Positions 48,797-57,384 of a stretch of 59,162 nucleotides of DNA are shown here, piece by piece. Source of the stretch: JAVBPR01 sp031549485 (GTDB lineage: Bacteria; Bacillota; Clostridia; Oscillospirales; Feifaniaceae); assembly GCA_031549485.1 (NCBI GenBank), contig JAVBPR010000025.1:1-59162 (forward strand), written 5' to 3'. The notes under the pieces are model-generated. The model was not told the DNA's origin, made no database searches, and saw only the letters and a program-made list of their open reading frames with translations. Made by a program: the position numbers and the translations under genes. Position 1 is the first letter of the stretch; every line of letters starts with the position of its first letter.

Positions 48797-49593
48797 GCGA
48801 AACCGTTATAAAAGTTTCCGGTCTTTCGGTTTTTTACGGAAAAAACGAGGCGCTTTCAAACATAGATTTAGAGATAAAAAAAGGGGATTACCTCGGCATA
48901 ATCGGACCTAACGGCAGCGGAAAGAGCACGCTTATAAAAGCCATGCTTGGCCTTATAAAGCACACCGGCAAGGTAGCTTACGAGGGAAGTCCGCGCATCG
49001 GTTATGTTCCGCAGTTTGCCGCAATCGACAGGGGGTTTCCGATAACCGTTTCCGAAGTTGTTCTTTCGGGCACTCTTGAGGGATTTAGGCCGTTTTACAA
49101 ATACGGGAAAAACCAGCGCGCGGCGGCGAAAAAAGCGATGGAAACGCTTGCCATTTCGCATCTTGAAAAAAGACAGGCGGAGGAACTCTCGGGCGGCGAA
49201 TTCCAGCGTATGCTCCTTGCCCGCGCGCTCGCTTCGGAGCCGGATATTTTATTTTTGGACGAGCCCACTGCAAGCGTCGATTCGCCGTCTGCAAAAATAA
49301 TATACGGCATACTCTCCGAAATCTCGAAAAAAATCACCGTAATCCTCGTCACGCATGACCTTTTTGCGATAAGTTCGGAAGTCCGCAGCGTCGCCTGCCT
49401 TAATCACGAGCTTGTCTATCACGGTCTTCCTGAGCTTACCGACACCGTTACCGAAAAACTTTACGGCTGCCCGGTCGACCTAATCGCCCACGGCGTTCCG
49501 CACCGGGTGCTCGAATGCCACGACCACGAGCACTGCGGCCACGATCACGGCTCGGCGAAAAAGCAAGAAGACGGAGGGCGCGCCGATGTTTGA
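48793..49593 (+). CDS. znuC: Metal ABC transporter ATP-binding protein
   Basis: A 266-residue ABC ATPase. Walker A is IIGPNGSGKSTLIK (near residue 37), the signature LSGGEFQRMLLARAL (near 133), Walker B ILFLDEPTASVD (near 154) and the switch His in LVTHDLFAI (near 191). The C-terminus carries a His/Cys-rich tail (CHDHEHCGHDHG), probably a metal-binding sensor or buffer. The start is ATG 48793, overlapping the znuA stop as ATGA; the longer open frame is not used. It overlaps znuB by 8 bp. Confidence 0.95.
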   Translation: MSETVIKVSGLSVFYGKNEALSNIDLEIKKGDYLGIIGPNGSGKSTLIKAMLGLIKHTGKVAYEGSPRIGYVPQFAAIDRGFPITVSEVVLSGTLEGFRPFYKYGKNQRAAAKKAMETLAISHLEKRQAEELSGGEFQRMLLARALASEPDILFLDEPTASVDSPSAKIIYGILSEISKKITVILVTHDLFAISSEVRSVACLNHELVYHGLPELTDTVTEKLYGCPVDLIAHGVPHRVLECHDHEHCGHDHGSAKKQEDGGRADV

Positions 49594-50410
49594 GGCGATT
49601 GTAAAATATCAATTTATGCAAAACGCGCTTTGGGCATGCCTGGCGGCGAGCGTTTTGTGCGGAATTATCGGCGTTATTATTGTTGAAAAAAAGCTTGTTA
49701 TGATGAGCGGCGGAATCGCCCACACCGCATACGGCGGGGTTGGGCTCGGATATTTGTGCGGCTTTCCGCCGGTTCTCGGGGCATATCTTTTTGCGGTGGT
49801 ATCGGCGTTTTTAATCGGCGGACTGAAGAAAAAAGGCGGCCGCAATGCGGATGTCGTCATCGGGCTTTTATGGTCGGCGGGAATGGCTCTCGGGATATTT
49901 TTTATCGCGCTTATGCCCGGCTATCCGCCCGACATTTCAAGCTATCTTTTCGGAAATATTTTGAGCGTTACCAAGGCTGACCTTATAGGCGGCGCAGTTG
50001 TTGCCGCGCTTGTCGCGCTCATTTTCCTTGTTTTCTTCGAGGGGTTCAAGGCATATCTTTTTGACGAGGAATTCAGCTTTATCAAAGGGCTTAAAACTTC
50101 GGTAATCGAAAATCTTTTGCTGAGTATGGTTGCCGTTTCGGTCGTTTCGCTTATTAGGACTGCGGGAATCGTGCTTGTCCTCGCGCTTTTGACTGCGCCC
50201 GCCGCAATTTCGGGGATGTTTTTCAAACGGCTTATCTCAAGAATTGCCGCTGCGATTGTTCTTTGTATGGTTTTTTGTTTTTCCGGCCTTGCGATATCTT
50301 TTTATGTCAAAAGCGTCGCTTCGGGCGCTTCGATTGTCATGGTCTGCGCCGTATCCTATATGCTCGCCGCGCTTCTGAAAAAAGCCTTGACAGCCGCAAG
50401 AAAAGCGTGA
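49586..50410 (+). CDS. znuB: Metal ABC transporter permease
   Basis: A 274-residue ABC-3 family permease with about eight or nine helices. The FMQNALWACLAASVLCGIIGVIIV start and the MMSGGIAHTAYGGVGLGY motif (parts quoted) are typical of the ZnuB/MntB group. The KRLISRIAAAIVL region lies in the usual C-terminal third. GGAGGGC precedes the ATG inside the end of znuC. It closes the operon; a small open frame (50444) and a terminator follow. Confidence 0.95.
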   Translation: MFEAIVKYQFMQNALWACLAASVLCGIIGVIIVEKKLVMMSGGIAHTAYGGVGLGYLCGFPPVLGAYLFAVVSAFLIGGLKKKGGRNADVVIGLLWSAGMALGIFFIALMPGYPPDISSYLFGNILSVTKADLIGGAVVAALVALIFLVFFEGFKAYLFDEEFSFIKGLKTSVIENLLLSMVAVSVVSLIRTAGIVLVLALLTAPAAISGMFFKRLISRIAAAIVLCMVFCFSGLAISFYVKSVASGASIVMVCAVSYMLAALLKKALTAARKA

Positions 50411-50443
50411 TAACCTATTCCTAATCAAAAAAGGAGAATTTCT

Positions 50444-50539
50444 ATGGCCGGCTTTTTTGTTATAAGCAATATTATAGTGAGCGCTATTATTATCGTGGTA
50501 AACGTGAATAATAGGGTTAAATCATTATGTTTTGCTTAA
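50444..50539 (+). CDS. Possible 31-residue membrane peptide
   Basis: The frame encodes 31 residues, starting MAGFFVISNIIVSAIIIVV and ending CFA, with one hydrophobic helix (about 4-20) and a short basic tail. AAAAGGAG at perfect spacing precedes the ATG. It is 33 bp after znuB and may be co-transcribed, or be a chance frame. Small single-span peptides beside transporters are known, but I have no family match. Confidence 0.4.
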   Translation: MAGFFVISNIIVSAIIIVVNVNNRVKSLCFA

Positions 50540-50573
50540 AAGATTAAAGCTGTTTTTTTAAAAGCTTATTTGA

Positions 50574-50606
50574 AAGTCTTTGCGGTAAAACTGCAAAGAC
50601 TTTTTT
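50574..50606 (+). terminator. Rho-independent terminator
   Basis: AAGTCTTTGC pairs with GCAAAGACTT, followed by six T. It ends the zinc operon and lies 33 bp before ilvA. Confidence 0.85.
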
Positions 50607-50638
50607 GATTTTATTTGCTTGAATTTAAGGGGAAAAAG

Positions 50639-51847
50639 ATGATAACTGTTAAAGAAATTGAACATGCAGCGAGCGTTCTCGCGCCGGTAATCCACCGCAC
50701 AGACCTCACAAAATCAGGGACTTTTTCGAGCCTTTCGGGCAGCGAGATTTACCTGAAATACGAGAACCTGCAAAAAACGGGCAGCTTCAAAATTCGCGGC
50801 GCGTATAACAAAATCGCGAAGCTCGCCGCCGAAAAAAAGGTCGGCACCGTTGTTGCTTCAAGTGCGGGAAATCACGCGCAGGGAGTTGCCTTTGCCGCGA
50901 CGCAGATGGGAATAAATTCGATAATCGTCATGCCGCGGCAGACGCCCATTGCGAAAATTTCGGCGACCGAAGGATACGGCGCAAAAATAATTCTCCACGG
51001 CGACTGCTATGACGAGGCTTATGAAAAAGCTCTTGAAATAGCGCAAAAAACCGAGAACGCCGAATTTATCCACGCCTTTGACGATCCCGATGTGATTGCG
51101 GGGCAGGGAACGATAGGGCTCGAGATTTTAAAGGATTTACCCGAGGTTGATGTGATTTTCATTCCGGCAGGCGGCGGCGGGCTTCTCGCGGGGATTGCCG
51201 TTTATGTCAAATCGATAAATCCGAGGGTGCAGATTGTCGGTGTTCAGGCGGAGGGCGCAAGCGCGATTGTTCGCGAATTTGATAAGGACGCAACCGCATG
51301 CGCCGTTCCCTTTAAAACTATCGCGGACGGCATCGCCGTGAAGGTTCCGGGCAAAATCACAAAAGAATATATCGAAAAATATGTAGACAAAATGATTACC
51401 GTTTCGGATGCCGAAATCGCGGCGACAATCTTAATGCTTCTCGAGCGCGGCAAACAAATGGTGGAACCGGCCGGCGCGGCAGCTCTTGCCGCCGCGGTGA
51501 GCGGCAAAGTCGACATAAAAGGAAAGCGGGCGGCCTGTATCCTCTCGGGCGGCAACATCGACGTTTCGTTTATTCACCGTATTATCGAGGCTGGACTTGT
51601 TTCAAGAGGGCGGCGGCTGAAATTCAGCACACAGATGCTCGATGTCCCGGGTAGCTTGCAGCATTTCGCCGGAATTGTGGCCGACAGCGGCGCGAACATC
51701 GTATCGGTGCAGTATGACCGAATGCAGGCGGAGCTTGAGCTCGATGAAACGGTGCTCCATATCGCTTGCGAGGTTTCGGGCTTCGAACACGGCAAAAAGG
51801 TGATCGCAAAGCTCAAAGAACAGGGATACAAGGTAATTTTGGAATAA
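50639..51847 (+). CDS. ilvA: Threonine dehydratase
   Basis: A 402-residue PLP-dependent threonine ammonia-lyase making 2-oxobutyrate, the first step to isoleucine. The PLP Lys is in TGSFKIRGAYNK (near residue 54). The phosphate loop IPAGGGGLLAG (near 182) and CILSGGNID (near 300) are typical. The C-terminal region (about 325-402) is an ACT-like domain of the single-domain type (LDVPGSLQHFAG). The length matches the TdcB-like, ACT-bearing class of Firmicutes. ATG 50639 is preferred, with AAGGGG upstream; the longer frame starts at a TTG. The ilvB operon follows after 280 bp. Confidence 0.95.
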   Translation: MITVKEIEHAASVLAPVIHRTDLTKSGTFSSLSGSEIYLKYENLQKTGSFKIRGAYNKIAKLAAEKKVGTVVASSAGNHAQGVAFAATQMGINSIIVMPRQTPIAKISATEGYGAKIILHGDCYDEAYEKALEIAQKTENAEFIHAFDDPDVIAGQGTIGLEILKDLPEVDVIFIPAGGGGLLAGIAVYVKSINPRVQIVGVQAEGASAIVREFDKDATACAVPFKTIADGIAVKVPGKITKEYIEKYVDKMITVSDAEIAATILMLLERGKQMVEPAGAAALAAAVSGKVDIKGKRAACILSGGNIDVSFIHRIIEAGLVSRGRRLKFSTQMLDVPGSLQHFAGIVADSGANIVSVQYDRMQAELELDETVLHIACEVSGFEHGKKVIAKLKEQGYKVILE

Positions 51848-51857
51848 AAAACAAAAT

Positions 51858-51917
51858 TTTACAAATTTGTTTAAATAAGTATATATTTATTATATAATAA
51901 ACTTTATCATATATAAT
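51858..51917 (+). promoter_or_regulatory. A+T-rich promoter region upstream of ilvB
   Basis: Two perfect TATAAT hexamers (51893-51898 and 51912-51917) lie in A+T-rich DNA, about 210 bp before ilvB. Matching -35 boxes are poor or mis-spaced (TTTACA at 51858, TTGTTT at 51867). Confidence 0.35.
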
Positions 51918-51942
51918 GGGGCGAGAGAGTAGGTCGTCCGAG

Positions 51943-52010
51943 GTCAATTGGCAATCGGTAATTGACAATTAACAATTTTGGTAACCGGACTTTGCCGGTT
52001 TTGATTAAAA
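51943..52010 (+). repeat. Element A in the ilvB leader
   Basis: Degenerate heptamers (CAATTGG, CAATCGG, TAATTGA, CAATTAA) are followed by AACCGGA-CTTT-GCCGGTT and TTGATTAAAAG. It lies between the promoter-like region and ilvB, so it would be part of the ilv leader RNA. 52011-52126 shows no T-box or leader peptide. Confidence 0.75.
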
Positions 52011-52126
52011 GTATGCGCAGCGGCGGCATTAATAGTGGATGGACACAGTCTGAGCGGGTTGCGTTTTGAAAAGACAATCCAAAGCCGCGGCGGAGCAGAG
52101 CATAACAAATTTAATGGGGTAAGAGT

Positions 52127-53785
52127 ATGACAGGAGCACAGATTCTGATAGAGGCGCTTGTAAGGCAAGGGGTTGACACCGTTTTCGGTTATCCTGGCGG
52201 AACGATTCTTGACATTCACAACGCGCTTTATGACAACCGTGACCGGATTCGTCACGTAATAACTTCTCACGAGCAGGGGGCGGCCCACGCGGCAGACGGT
52301 TACGCCAGAAGCTCCGGCAAGGTCGGCGTTTGTATCGCGACCTCCGGACCTGGGGCGACAAATCTGGTCACCGGAATTGCGACGGCATATATGGACAGCG
52401 TTCCGATGGTCGCGATAACCGGCAACGTTTCGCTTCCGCTTATCGGGCGGGACAGCTTTCAGGAGGTTGACATAACCGGCATAACCATGCCGATAACCAA
52501 ACATAATTATATCGTTAAAGACGTTGCCGAGCTTGCCGATATTGTCCGCGAGGCATTTTACATCGCGAAAACCGGCCGGCCGGGTCCCGTTTTGATTGAT
52601 ATCCCGAAAAATATTCAGCAGGCGGCGGCGGATTACGATAAAAACTCGGCAAAGGAGCTGCCCGACCTCACCGTTGCGGTAAATGCCGGAGATATCGAAG
52701 AAGCGGCAAAGCTGATAAAAGAGAGCAAAAAACCGCTTATTTATGCGGGCGGCGGCGTTGTTTTCAGCGGAGCTTCGAAAAACCTCGAGAATTTCGCGGA
52801 AACCCTTTCGATTCCGGTTGCTTTCTCGATGATGGGACTTTCCGCGCTGCCCTCTGACCACCCGAACAACCTCGGAATGGTCGGAATGCACGGAACGCCT
52901 GTCGCGAACAGGGCGACCGTTGACTGTGATCTTCTTATCGCAATCGGCGCTCGTTTTTCGGACAGGGTTGCCGGAAACAGGGCGGCTTTCGCCAAAAACG
53001 CAAAGATTATCCATATCGATATAGATACGTCAGAGCAGGGCAAAAACGTAGCCTGCGATCTGCGTGTTGCGGGGGATGCCGCACAGGTGCTTTCCGCTCT
53101 TGAAGCGGCCGCCGGAGAGCTGCGGCATGACGAGTGGAAAGAATATCTCAGCCTTTACGCGAGAGAGCATATCCTTCCGCATTACGAGGCGGAACTGACC
53201 ATGTACGACGTTGTGAGGACGCTTTCGGAAATCGCGCCGGACGACGCGCTTATCGTCACCGACGTTGGTCAGCACCAGATGATAACGGCACAGCATTACG
53301 ATTTTAGAATTCCGCGCACCTTTATTTCATCGGGCGGACTTGGCACTATGGGCTTCGGGCTCGGCGCCGCGATTGGCGCAAAGATTGCAAATCCCGGTCG
53401 CGAGGTTTTCCTCGTCACCGGCGACGGAAGTTTCCATATGAATTTGAGCGAGCTTGCCTGTGCGGTAAGCGAGAACTTGAAAATTACCGTAATAGTTATG
53501 AACAACAGCGTTCTCGGCATGGTTCGGCAGTGGCAGCGGCTGTTTTACGAGGCGCGGTATTCTAACACCAGCATCTGCAGAAAAACTGATTTTGTCGCAC
53601 TTGCGGAGGCGTTCGGCGCGGCTGGGCTTCGGGTTTTGGAGCGCGGAATGGTCAAAGATGTTTTGCTTTCGGCGATAGGCAACAAAGGCGTTACCGTGGT
53701 CGACTGTGTTATCGATGAAAACGACAGCGTTTTTCCGATTATTCCGCCGGGCGGCGGCGTTGCCGACACAATTTACGGGGACTAA
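52127..53785 (+). CDS. ilvB: Acetolactate synthase, catalytic subunit
   Basis: A 552-residue ThDP- and FAD-dependent enzyme condensing pyruvate with pyruvate or 2-oxobutyrate. The catalytic Glu is in TSHEQGAAHAADGYAR (near residue 49), FAD/RGD-type region GRDSFQEVD (near 107), and the ThDP Mg motif GDGSFHMNLSELACAV ending in MNNS (near 432-463). Length is normal. ATG 52127 has GGGGTAAG upstream. It is followed 9 bp later by ilvN. Together with ilvN, ilvC and ilvD the full common valine-isoleucine pathway is present except the transaminase. Confidence 0.97.
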   Translation: MTGAQILIEALVRQGVDTVFGYPGGTILDIHNALYDNRDRIRHVITSHEQGAAHAADGYARSSGKVGVCIATSGPGATNLVTGIATAYMDSVPMVAITGNVSLPLIGRDSFQEVDITGITMPITKHNYIVKDVAELADIVREAFYIAKTGRPGPVLIDIPKNIQQAAADYDKNSAKELPDLTVAVNAGDIEEAAKLIKESKKPLIYAGGGVVFSGASKNLENFAETLSIPVAFSMMGLSALPSDHPNNLGMVGMHGTPVANRATVDCDLLIAIGARFSDRVAGNRAAFAKNAKIIHIDIDTSEQGKNVACDLRVAGDAAQVLSALEAAAGELRHDEWKEYLSLYAREHILPHYEAELTMYDVVRTLSEIAPDDALIVTDVGQHQMITAQHYDFRIPRTFISSGGLGTMGFGLGAAIGAKIANPGREVFLVTGDGSFHMNLSELACAVSENLKITVIVMNNSVLGMVRQWQRLFYEARYSNTSICRKTDFVALAEAFGAAGLRVLERGMVKDVLLSAIGNKGVTVVDCVIDENDSVFPIIPPGGGVADTIYGD

Positions 53786-53794
53786 GGAGGGAAA

Positions 53795-54277
53795 ATGGAG
53801 CTTTTTATATTATCGATTCTTGTTTCGAATCATTTCGGAGTGCTCACAAGGGTAACTAATCTTTTTTCCCGCCGCGGCTACAATATCAAGGAGCTGACGG
53901 TAGGCGAAACCGAGGACAGCAGATATTCGAGAATAACAATTCTCACCGAGGACGAGAAGGACCGCCTCGAGCAAATCGAGCTTCAGCTTGCAAAACTTGT
54001 GGACGTCAAAGCCGCATCGTCGATGGCCTTTGACGAATGTGTCGACAGGGAACTTCTTTTGATTAAGACGAAAGAGGGAAGCGGGGCAAAAGAAAAAATC
54101 AGCCATCTTAAAACGCAGCTTCTTGAAAACAGCGAGGGCTGCGAGATATATCAGGTGGTCGGCAACACCGCCGAAATCAACGAGGCGGTGGAGCTGCTTA
54201 AAAATGACGTAATTGAAGTATGCAGAACAGGCGCGGTCGCGCTTTCAAAGGGAAAAACTAATATTAAAAATAAATAA
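53795..54277 (+). CDS. ilvN: Acetolactate synthase, regulatory subunit
   Basis: A 160-residue small subunit that stimulates IlvB and confers valine feedback. The N-terminal ACT domain has SNHFGVLTRVTNLFSRRGYNI (parts: GVLTRVTNLFSRRGYNI, near 13-29), and TVGETEDSRYSRIT. The C-terminal half (about 80-160) matches the usual second domain, with CRTGAVALSKG near the end. GGAGGG precedes the ATG. ilvC follows after 21 bp. Confidence 0.96.
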   Translation: MELFILSILVSNHFGVLTRVTNLFSRRGYNIKELTVGETEDSRYSRITILTEDEKDRLEQIELQLAKLVDVKAASSMAFDECVDRELLLIKTKEGSGAKEKISHLKTQLLENSEGCEIYQVVGNTAEINEAVELLKNDVIEVCRTGAVALSKGKTNIKNK

Positions 54278-54298
54278 TTTTTTTAAGGAGACATGAAA

Positions 54299-55285
54299 AT
54301 GGCAACACTTTTTTATGAAAACGACTGTAATTTAGACCTTTTAAAGGATAAGACGGTTGCGATTATCGGTTACGGCAGCCAGGGCCACGCACACGCCCAG
54401 AATCTTAGGGACAGCGGAGTAAATGTCATTATCGGGCTTTATGACGGCTCGAAATCGGCCGAGACCGCGAAAGCGGACGGCTTTGAAGTTTTGAATGTTG
54501 CGGAAGCGACAAAAAAAGCCGACCTTGTTATGATTCTTACAAACGACGAAAAACAAAAGAAAATTTACGACGAGAATATCGCGCCGAACCTTCGCGCGGG
54601 GATGAGTCTTGCTTTCGCGCACGGATTTAACATTCACTACAAGCAGATTGTTCCTCCGTCCGATATCAACGTTATCATGATTGCGCCGAAAGGCCCGGGA
54701 CACACCGTACGCTCCCAGTTTGAGGAGGGCAAAGGCGTTCCCTGCCTTATTGCGATTTATCAGGATGCGACAGGAAACGCGAAAGATATTGCGCTTGCTT
54801 ACGCGCTCGGTATCGGCGGCGCGCGTGCCGGCGTTCTTGAAACAACTTTTATCGAAGAAACCGAAACCGACCTTTTCGGCGAGCAGGCCGTTCTTTGCGG
54901 CGGCGTTTCCGCCCTTATGAAAGCGGGATTTGAAACTCTTGTCGAAGCGGGTTATCAGCCGGAAAGCGCTTATTTCGAGTGCGTTCACGAGATGAAGCTC
55001 ATCATCGATCTTGTCGTTAAAGGCGGGCTTAATTTCATGCGTTATTCTATCAGCGACACCGCCGAATACGGCGATTACTCGGTCGGCGACAGGATTATCA
55101 CCGATGATACAAAAGCCGAGATGAAAAAGGTTTTGAAAGAAATTCAGGACGGCACATTCGCGCGCGCCTGGATTAAAGAAAACGCCGACAATCGCCCGAC
55201 CTTTACGGCTCGCCGCGAAAAAGAAAAGAATCTTTTGGTGGAAAAGGTCGGCACCGACCTTCGCTCCAAAATGAAGTGGAACTAA
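54299..55285 (+). CDS. ilvC: Ketol-acid reductoisomerase (class I)
   Basis: A 328-residue class I KARI converting acetolactate to dihydroxy-isovalerate. The Rossmann motif is IGYGSQGHAHAQNLRDSG (near residue 22), and metal-binding motifs are ETDLFGEQAVLCGG (near 188) and FECVHEMKLIIDL (near 224). ATG 54299 is chosen because AAGGAG at 54285-54290 is too close to the upstream ATG at 54293. In the cofactor loop the residues are IGLYDGSKSAE, which may allow NADPH preference, but this is not decided here. Confidence 0.97.
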   Translation: MATLFYENDCNLDLLKDKTVAIIGYGSQGHAHAQNLRDSGVNVIIGLYDGSKSAETAKADGFEVLNVAEATKKADLVMILTNDEKQKKIYDENIAPNLRAGMSLAFAHGFNIHYKQIVPPSDINVIMIAPKGPGHTVRSQFEEGKGVPCLIAIYQDATGNAKDIALAYALGIGGARAGVLETTFIEETETDLFGEQAVLCGGVSALMKAGFETLVEAGYQPESAYFECVHEMKLIIDLVVKGGLNFMRYSISDTAEYGDYSVGDRIITDDTKAEMKKVLKEIQDGTFARAWIKENADNRPTFTARREKEKNLLVEKVGTDLRSKMKWN

Positions 55286-55335
55286 TTTTTATTCTCGCAT
55301 AGCCCACCATGCTCAAATCGGCGGGAAAATTTTGA

Positions 55336-55416
55336 GGTTTGCTGCCGCAACTCGGCGTGGACGGAATCGCTCCGGGGCACTGCTATCATGCTTTACAGAG
55401 CGGAATAAATGTTTAA
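55336..55416 (+). pseudogene. Possible relic of a metallo-beta-lactamase-fold gene
   Basis: Between ilvC and ilvD a 25-codon frame after a TGA reads LPQLGVDGIAPGHC followed by YHALQSGIN. This resembles the C-terminal GV.KI.P.HCTG motif of MBL-fold proteins related to DHPS-type hydrolases. A second short frame upstream (55297-) reads FSHS, reminiscent of the GCSHxG motif of the same family. No intact gene is present. The resemblance rests on short motifs only. Confidence 0.25.
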
Positions 55417-55434
55417 GTGAGAAAAGAGGATAAA

Positions 55435-57099
55435 ATGACAAGCGATATTTTCAGAAAAAAAGAATTTTCGGCGGCGCGCGGGCTTCTTTATGCCCTCGGG
55501 CTTAGCGAGGAAGAGCTTTCGCGACCGCTTATCGGCGTTGTTTCGGCGCACAGCGAAATCGTGCCGGGGCATATAAATCTCGACAAAGTCGCCGAGGCCG
55601 CGAAAGCGGGCGTACGTATGGCGGGGGGAACACCTGTTCTTATTCCCGCTATCGGCATTTGCGACGGAATCGCGATGGGACACCTCGGAATGAAATATTC
55701 GCTTGCTTCAAGGGAACTCATCGCCGACAGCGTCGAGAGCATGGCGATGGCACACTGCTTTGACGGCCTTGTGCTTGTGCCGAACTGCGACAAAATTATC
55801 CCCGGAATGCTTATGGGCGCGCTTAGAGTTAATCTTCCCTCGGTTATTATCAGCGGAGGCCCGATGGAAGCCGGATACGATAAATCGGCGAAAAAAGGGA
55901 ATCTCACACTGTCATCGCTTTTCGAGGCTGTCGGCGCATATAAGGCCGGCGATATCGATGATAAAAGGCTTACCGACATCGAAAAATCCGCCTGCCCCGG
56001 TTGCGGAAGCTGCGCCGGGATGTATACCGCAAACAGTATGAACTGCCTTTGCGAGGCTATCGGCATGGCACTTCCGTTTAACGGCACCGCCCCGGCGACT
56101 TCGGCGGAGCGTATGCGCCTTGCGAAAGCGGCGGGTATGGCGGTTATGGAGCTTATTAAAAAAGACATCCGCCCGCGCGACATCATAACAAAAAAAGCTG
56201 CCGAAAACGCCCTTCGCGTCGATATGGCGATGGGCTGTTCTTCGAACACCGTTTTGCATCTGCTCGCCATAGCAAACGAGGCGGGACTTTCGCTTGACCT
56301 TAACATGATAAACGAGATAAGCGACAGCACGCCGAACCTTTGCAAACTTAGCCCTGCAGGAGAAAACACTATCATTGACCTGCATTATGCGGGCGGTATT
56401 CCGGCGGTTATGGAGGAGCTTCGCGCCGGCGGGCTGCTAAACGGCGAAGTTATGACCGCCAGCGGGAAAACCGCGGCCGAAAATATAAAAGATATTGCAA
56501 TTTTAAATCCCGAAATTTTACATCCGCTTTCAAATCCGATTTCGGACAAAGGCGGCCTTGCCGTTTTGTTCGGCAACCTTTGCCCGGGCGGCGCTGTTGT
56601 AAAGCGGAGCGCGACGAGCGAAAAAATGCTTTGCTTTGAGGGCACTGCAAAGGTTTACGACTGTGAGGAAGACGCGCAAGACGCGATATACGGCGGAAAA
56701 ATCGCCGCCGGAGATGTGGTCGTTATTAGGTATGAAGGGCCGCAGGGCGGTCCGGGAATGCGCGAAATGCTAACCCCCACCTCCGCGATTTCGGGAATGG
56801 GCCTTGGCGAGAGCGTCGCGCTTATTACCGACGGGCGCTTCAGCGGCGCGACCAGAGGCGCGGCGATAGGTCATATCTCGCCCGAAGCCGCAGAAGGCGG
56901 GCTTATCGCGCTTATAGAAAACGGAGACAGGATAAAAATTGATATTAACGGGCGGGAACTTTCGCTTCTTGTCGATGACGATACTCTCGAAAAAAGAAGG
57001 GCAAAATGGGTAAAACCCGCGCCGAAAATCACCACCGGTTGGCTTGCACGCTATGCCCGGATGGTCTCGTCCGCGGGCGAGGGCGCGGTTTTAAAATAA
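55435..57099 (+). CDS. ilvD: Dihydroxy-acid dehydratase
   Basis: A 554-residue Fe-S dehydratase making 2-oxo acids for valine and isoleucine. Cluster cysteines are visible in AIGICDGIAMGH (near residue 72), LVPNCDKIIPGM (near 118) and ACPGCGSCAGMYTANSM (near 190). Downstream motifs GRFSGATRGAAIGHISPEA near 474 are typical. Length is normal. ATG 55435 with AAGAGGAT upstream is preferred to an in-frame GTG at 55417. It is the last gene of the ilvBNCD cluster; no clear terminator was found in the following 285 bp. Confidence 0.97.
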   Translation: MTSDIFRKKEFSAARGLLYALGLSEEELSRPLIGVVSAHSEIVPGHINLDKVAEAAKAGVRMAGGTPVLIPAIGICDGIAMGHLGMKYSLASRELIADSVESMAMAHCFDGLVLVPNCDKIIPGMLMGALRVNLPSVIISGGPMEAGYDKSAKKGNLTLSSLFEAVGAYKAGDIDDKRLTDIEKSACPGCGSCAGMYTANSMNCLCEAIGMALPFNGTAPATSAERMRLAKAAGMAVMELIKKDIRPRDIITKKAAENALRVDMAMGCSSNTVLHLLAIANEAGLSLDLNMINEISDSTPNLCKLSPAGENTIIDLHYAGGIPAVMEELRAGGLLNGEVMTASGKTAAENIKDIAILNPEILHPLSNPISDKGGLAVLFGNLCPGGAVVKRSATSEKMLCFEGTAKVYDCEEDAQDAIYGGKIAAGDVVVIRYEGPQGGPGMREMLTPTSAISGMGLGESVALITDGRFSGATRGAAIGHISPEAAEGGLIALIENGDRIKIDINGRELSLLVDDDTLEKRRAKWVKPAPKITTGWLARYARMVSSAGEGAVLK

Positions 57100-57328
57100 A
57101 CGCCGCGAAAGCGGTGCTTTCCCCGCACGCAGTAAAGACGGTTTCGCCGAGCGCATGGAGAAATCACATTCGCTATGAGAGGGAAAGAACACTGCCGCCA
57201 CTATAAAAAACGAGAAAACAGCAGATTTTATGGCTTTCGGATTTTAAGTGAATATAACCGCCGCCACGGCGCGGCCGCAAAATTTTTGCAAAAACACTTG
57301 CATATTATAAGCATAGGAACCTTTTGTT

Positions 57329-57356
57329 TTGACAGTATAATTTATACTTTGATAAA
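57329..57356 (+). promoter_or_regulatory. Likely promoter of the SHOCT membrane protein gene
   Basis: TTGACA at 57329-57334 and GATAAA at 57351-57356 with a 16-bp spacer. The rest of 57100-57384 is noncoding, with no element A-E copies. Confidence 0.5.
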
Positions 57357-57384
57357 TCAAAATTTTTAAAGGGGTGCGTAACAG

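Noticed and set aside
51848..52126. T-box or leader peptide attenuator before ilvB
   Set aside because: No T-box sequence, no Ile/Val/Leu-rich leader frame and no terminator-antiterminator pair were found, only element A.
51944..53014. 356-codon minus-strand open frame
   Set aside because: It is antisense to ilvB and extends into element A. No protein features.
57175..57369. 64-codon frame after ilvD
   Set aside because: No good ribosome binding site, no recognisable family, and it overlaps the likely promoter of the next gene.
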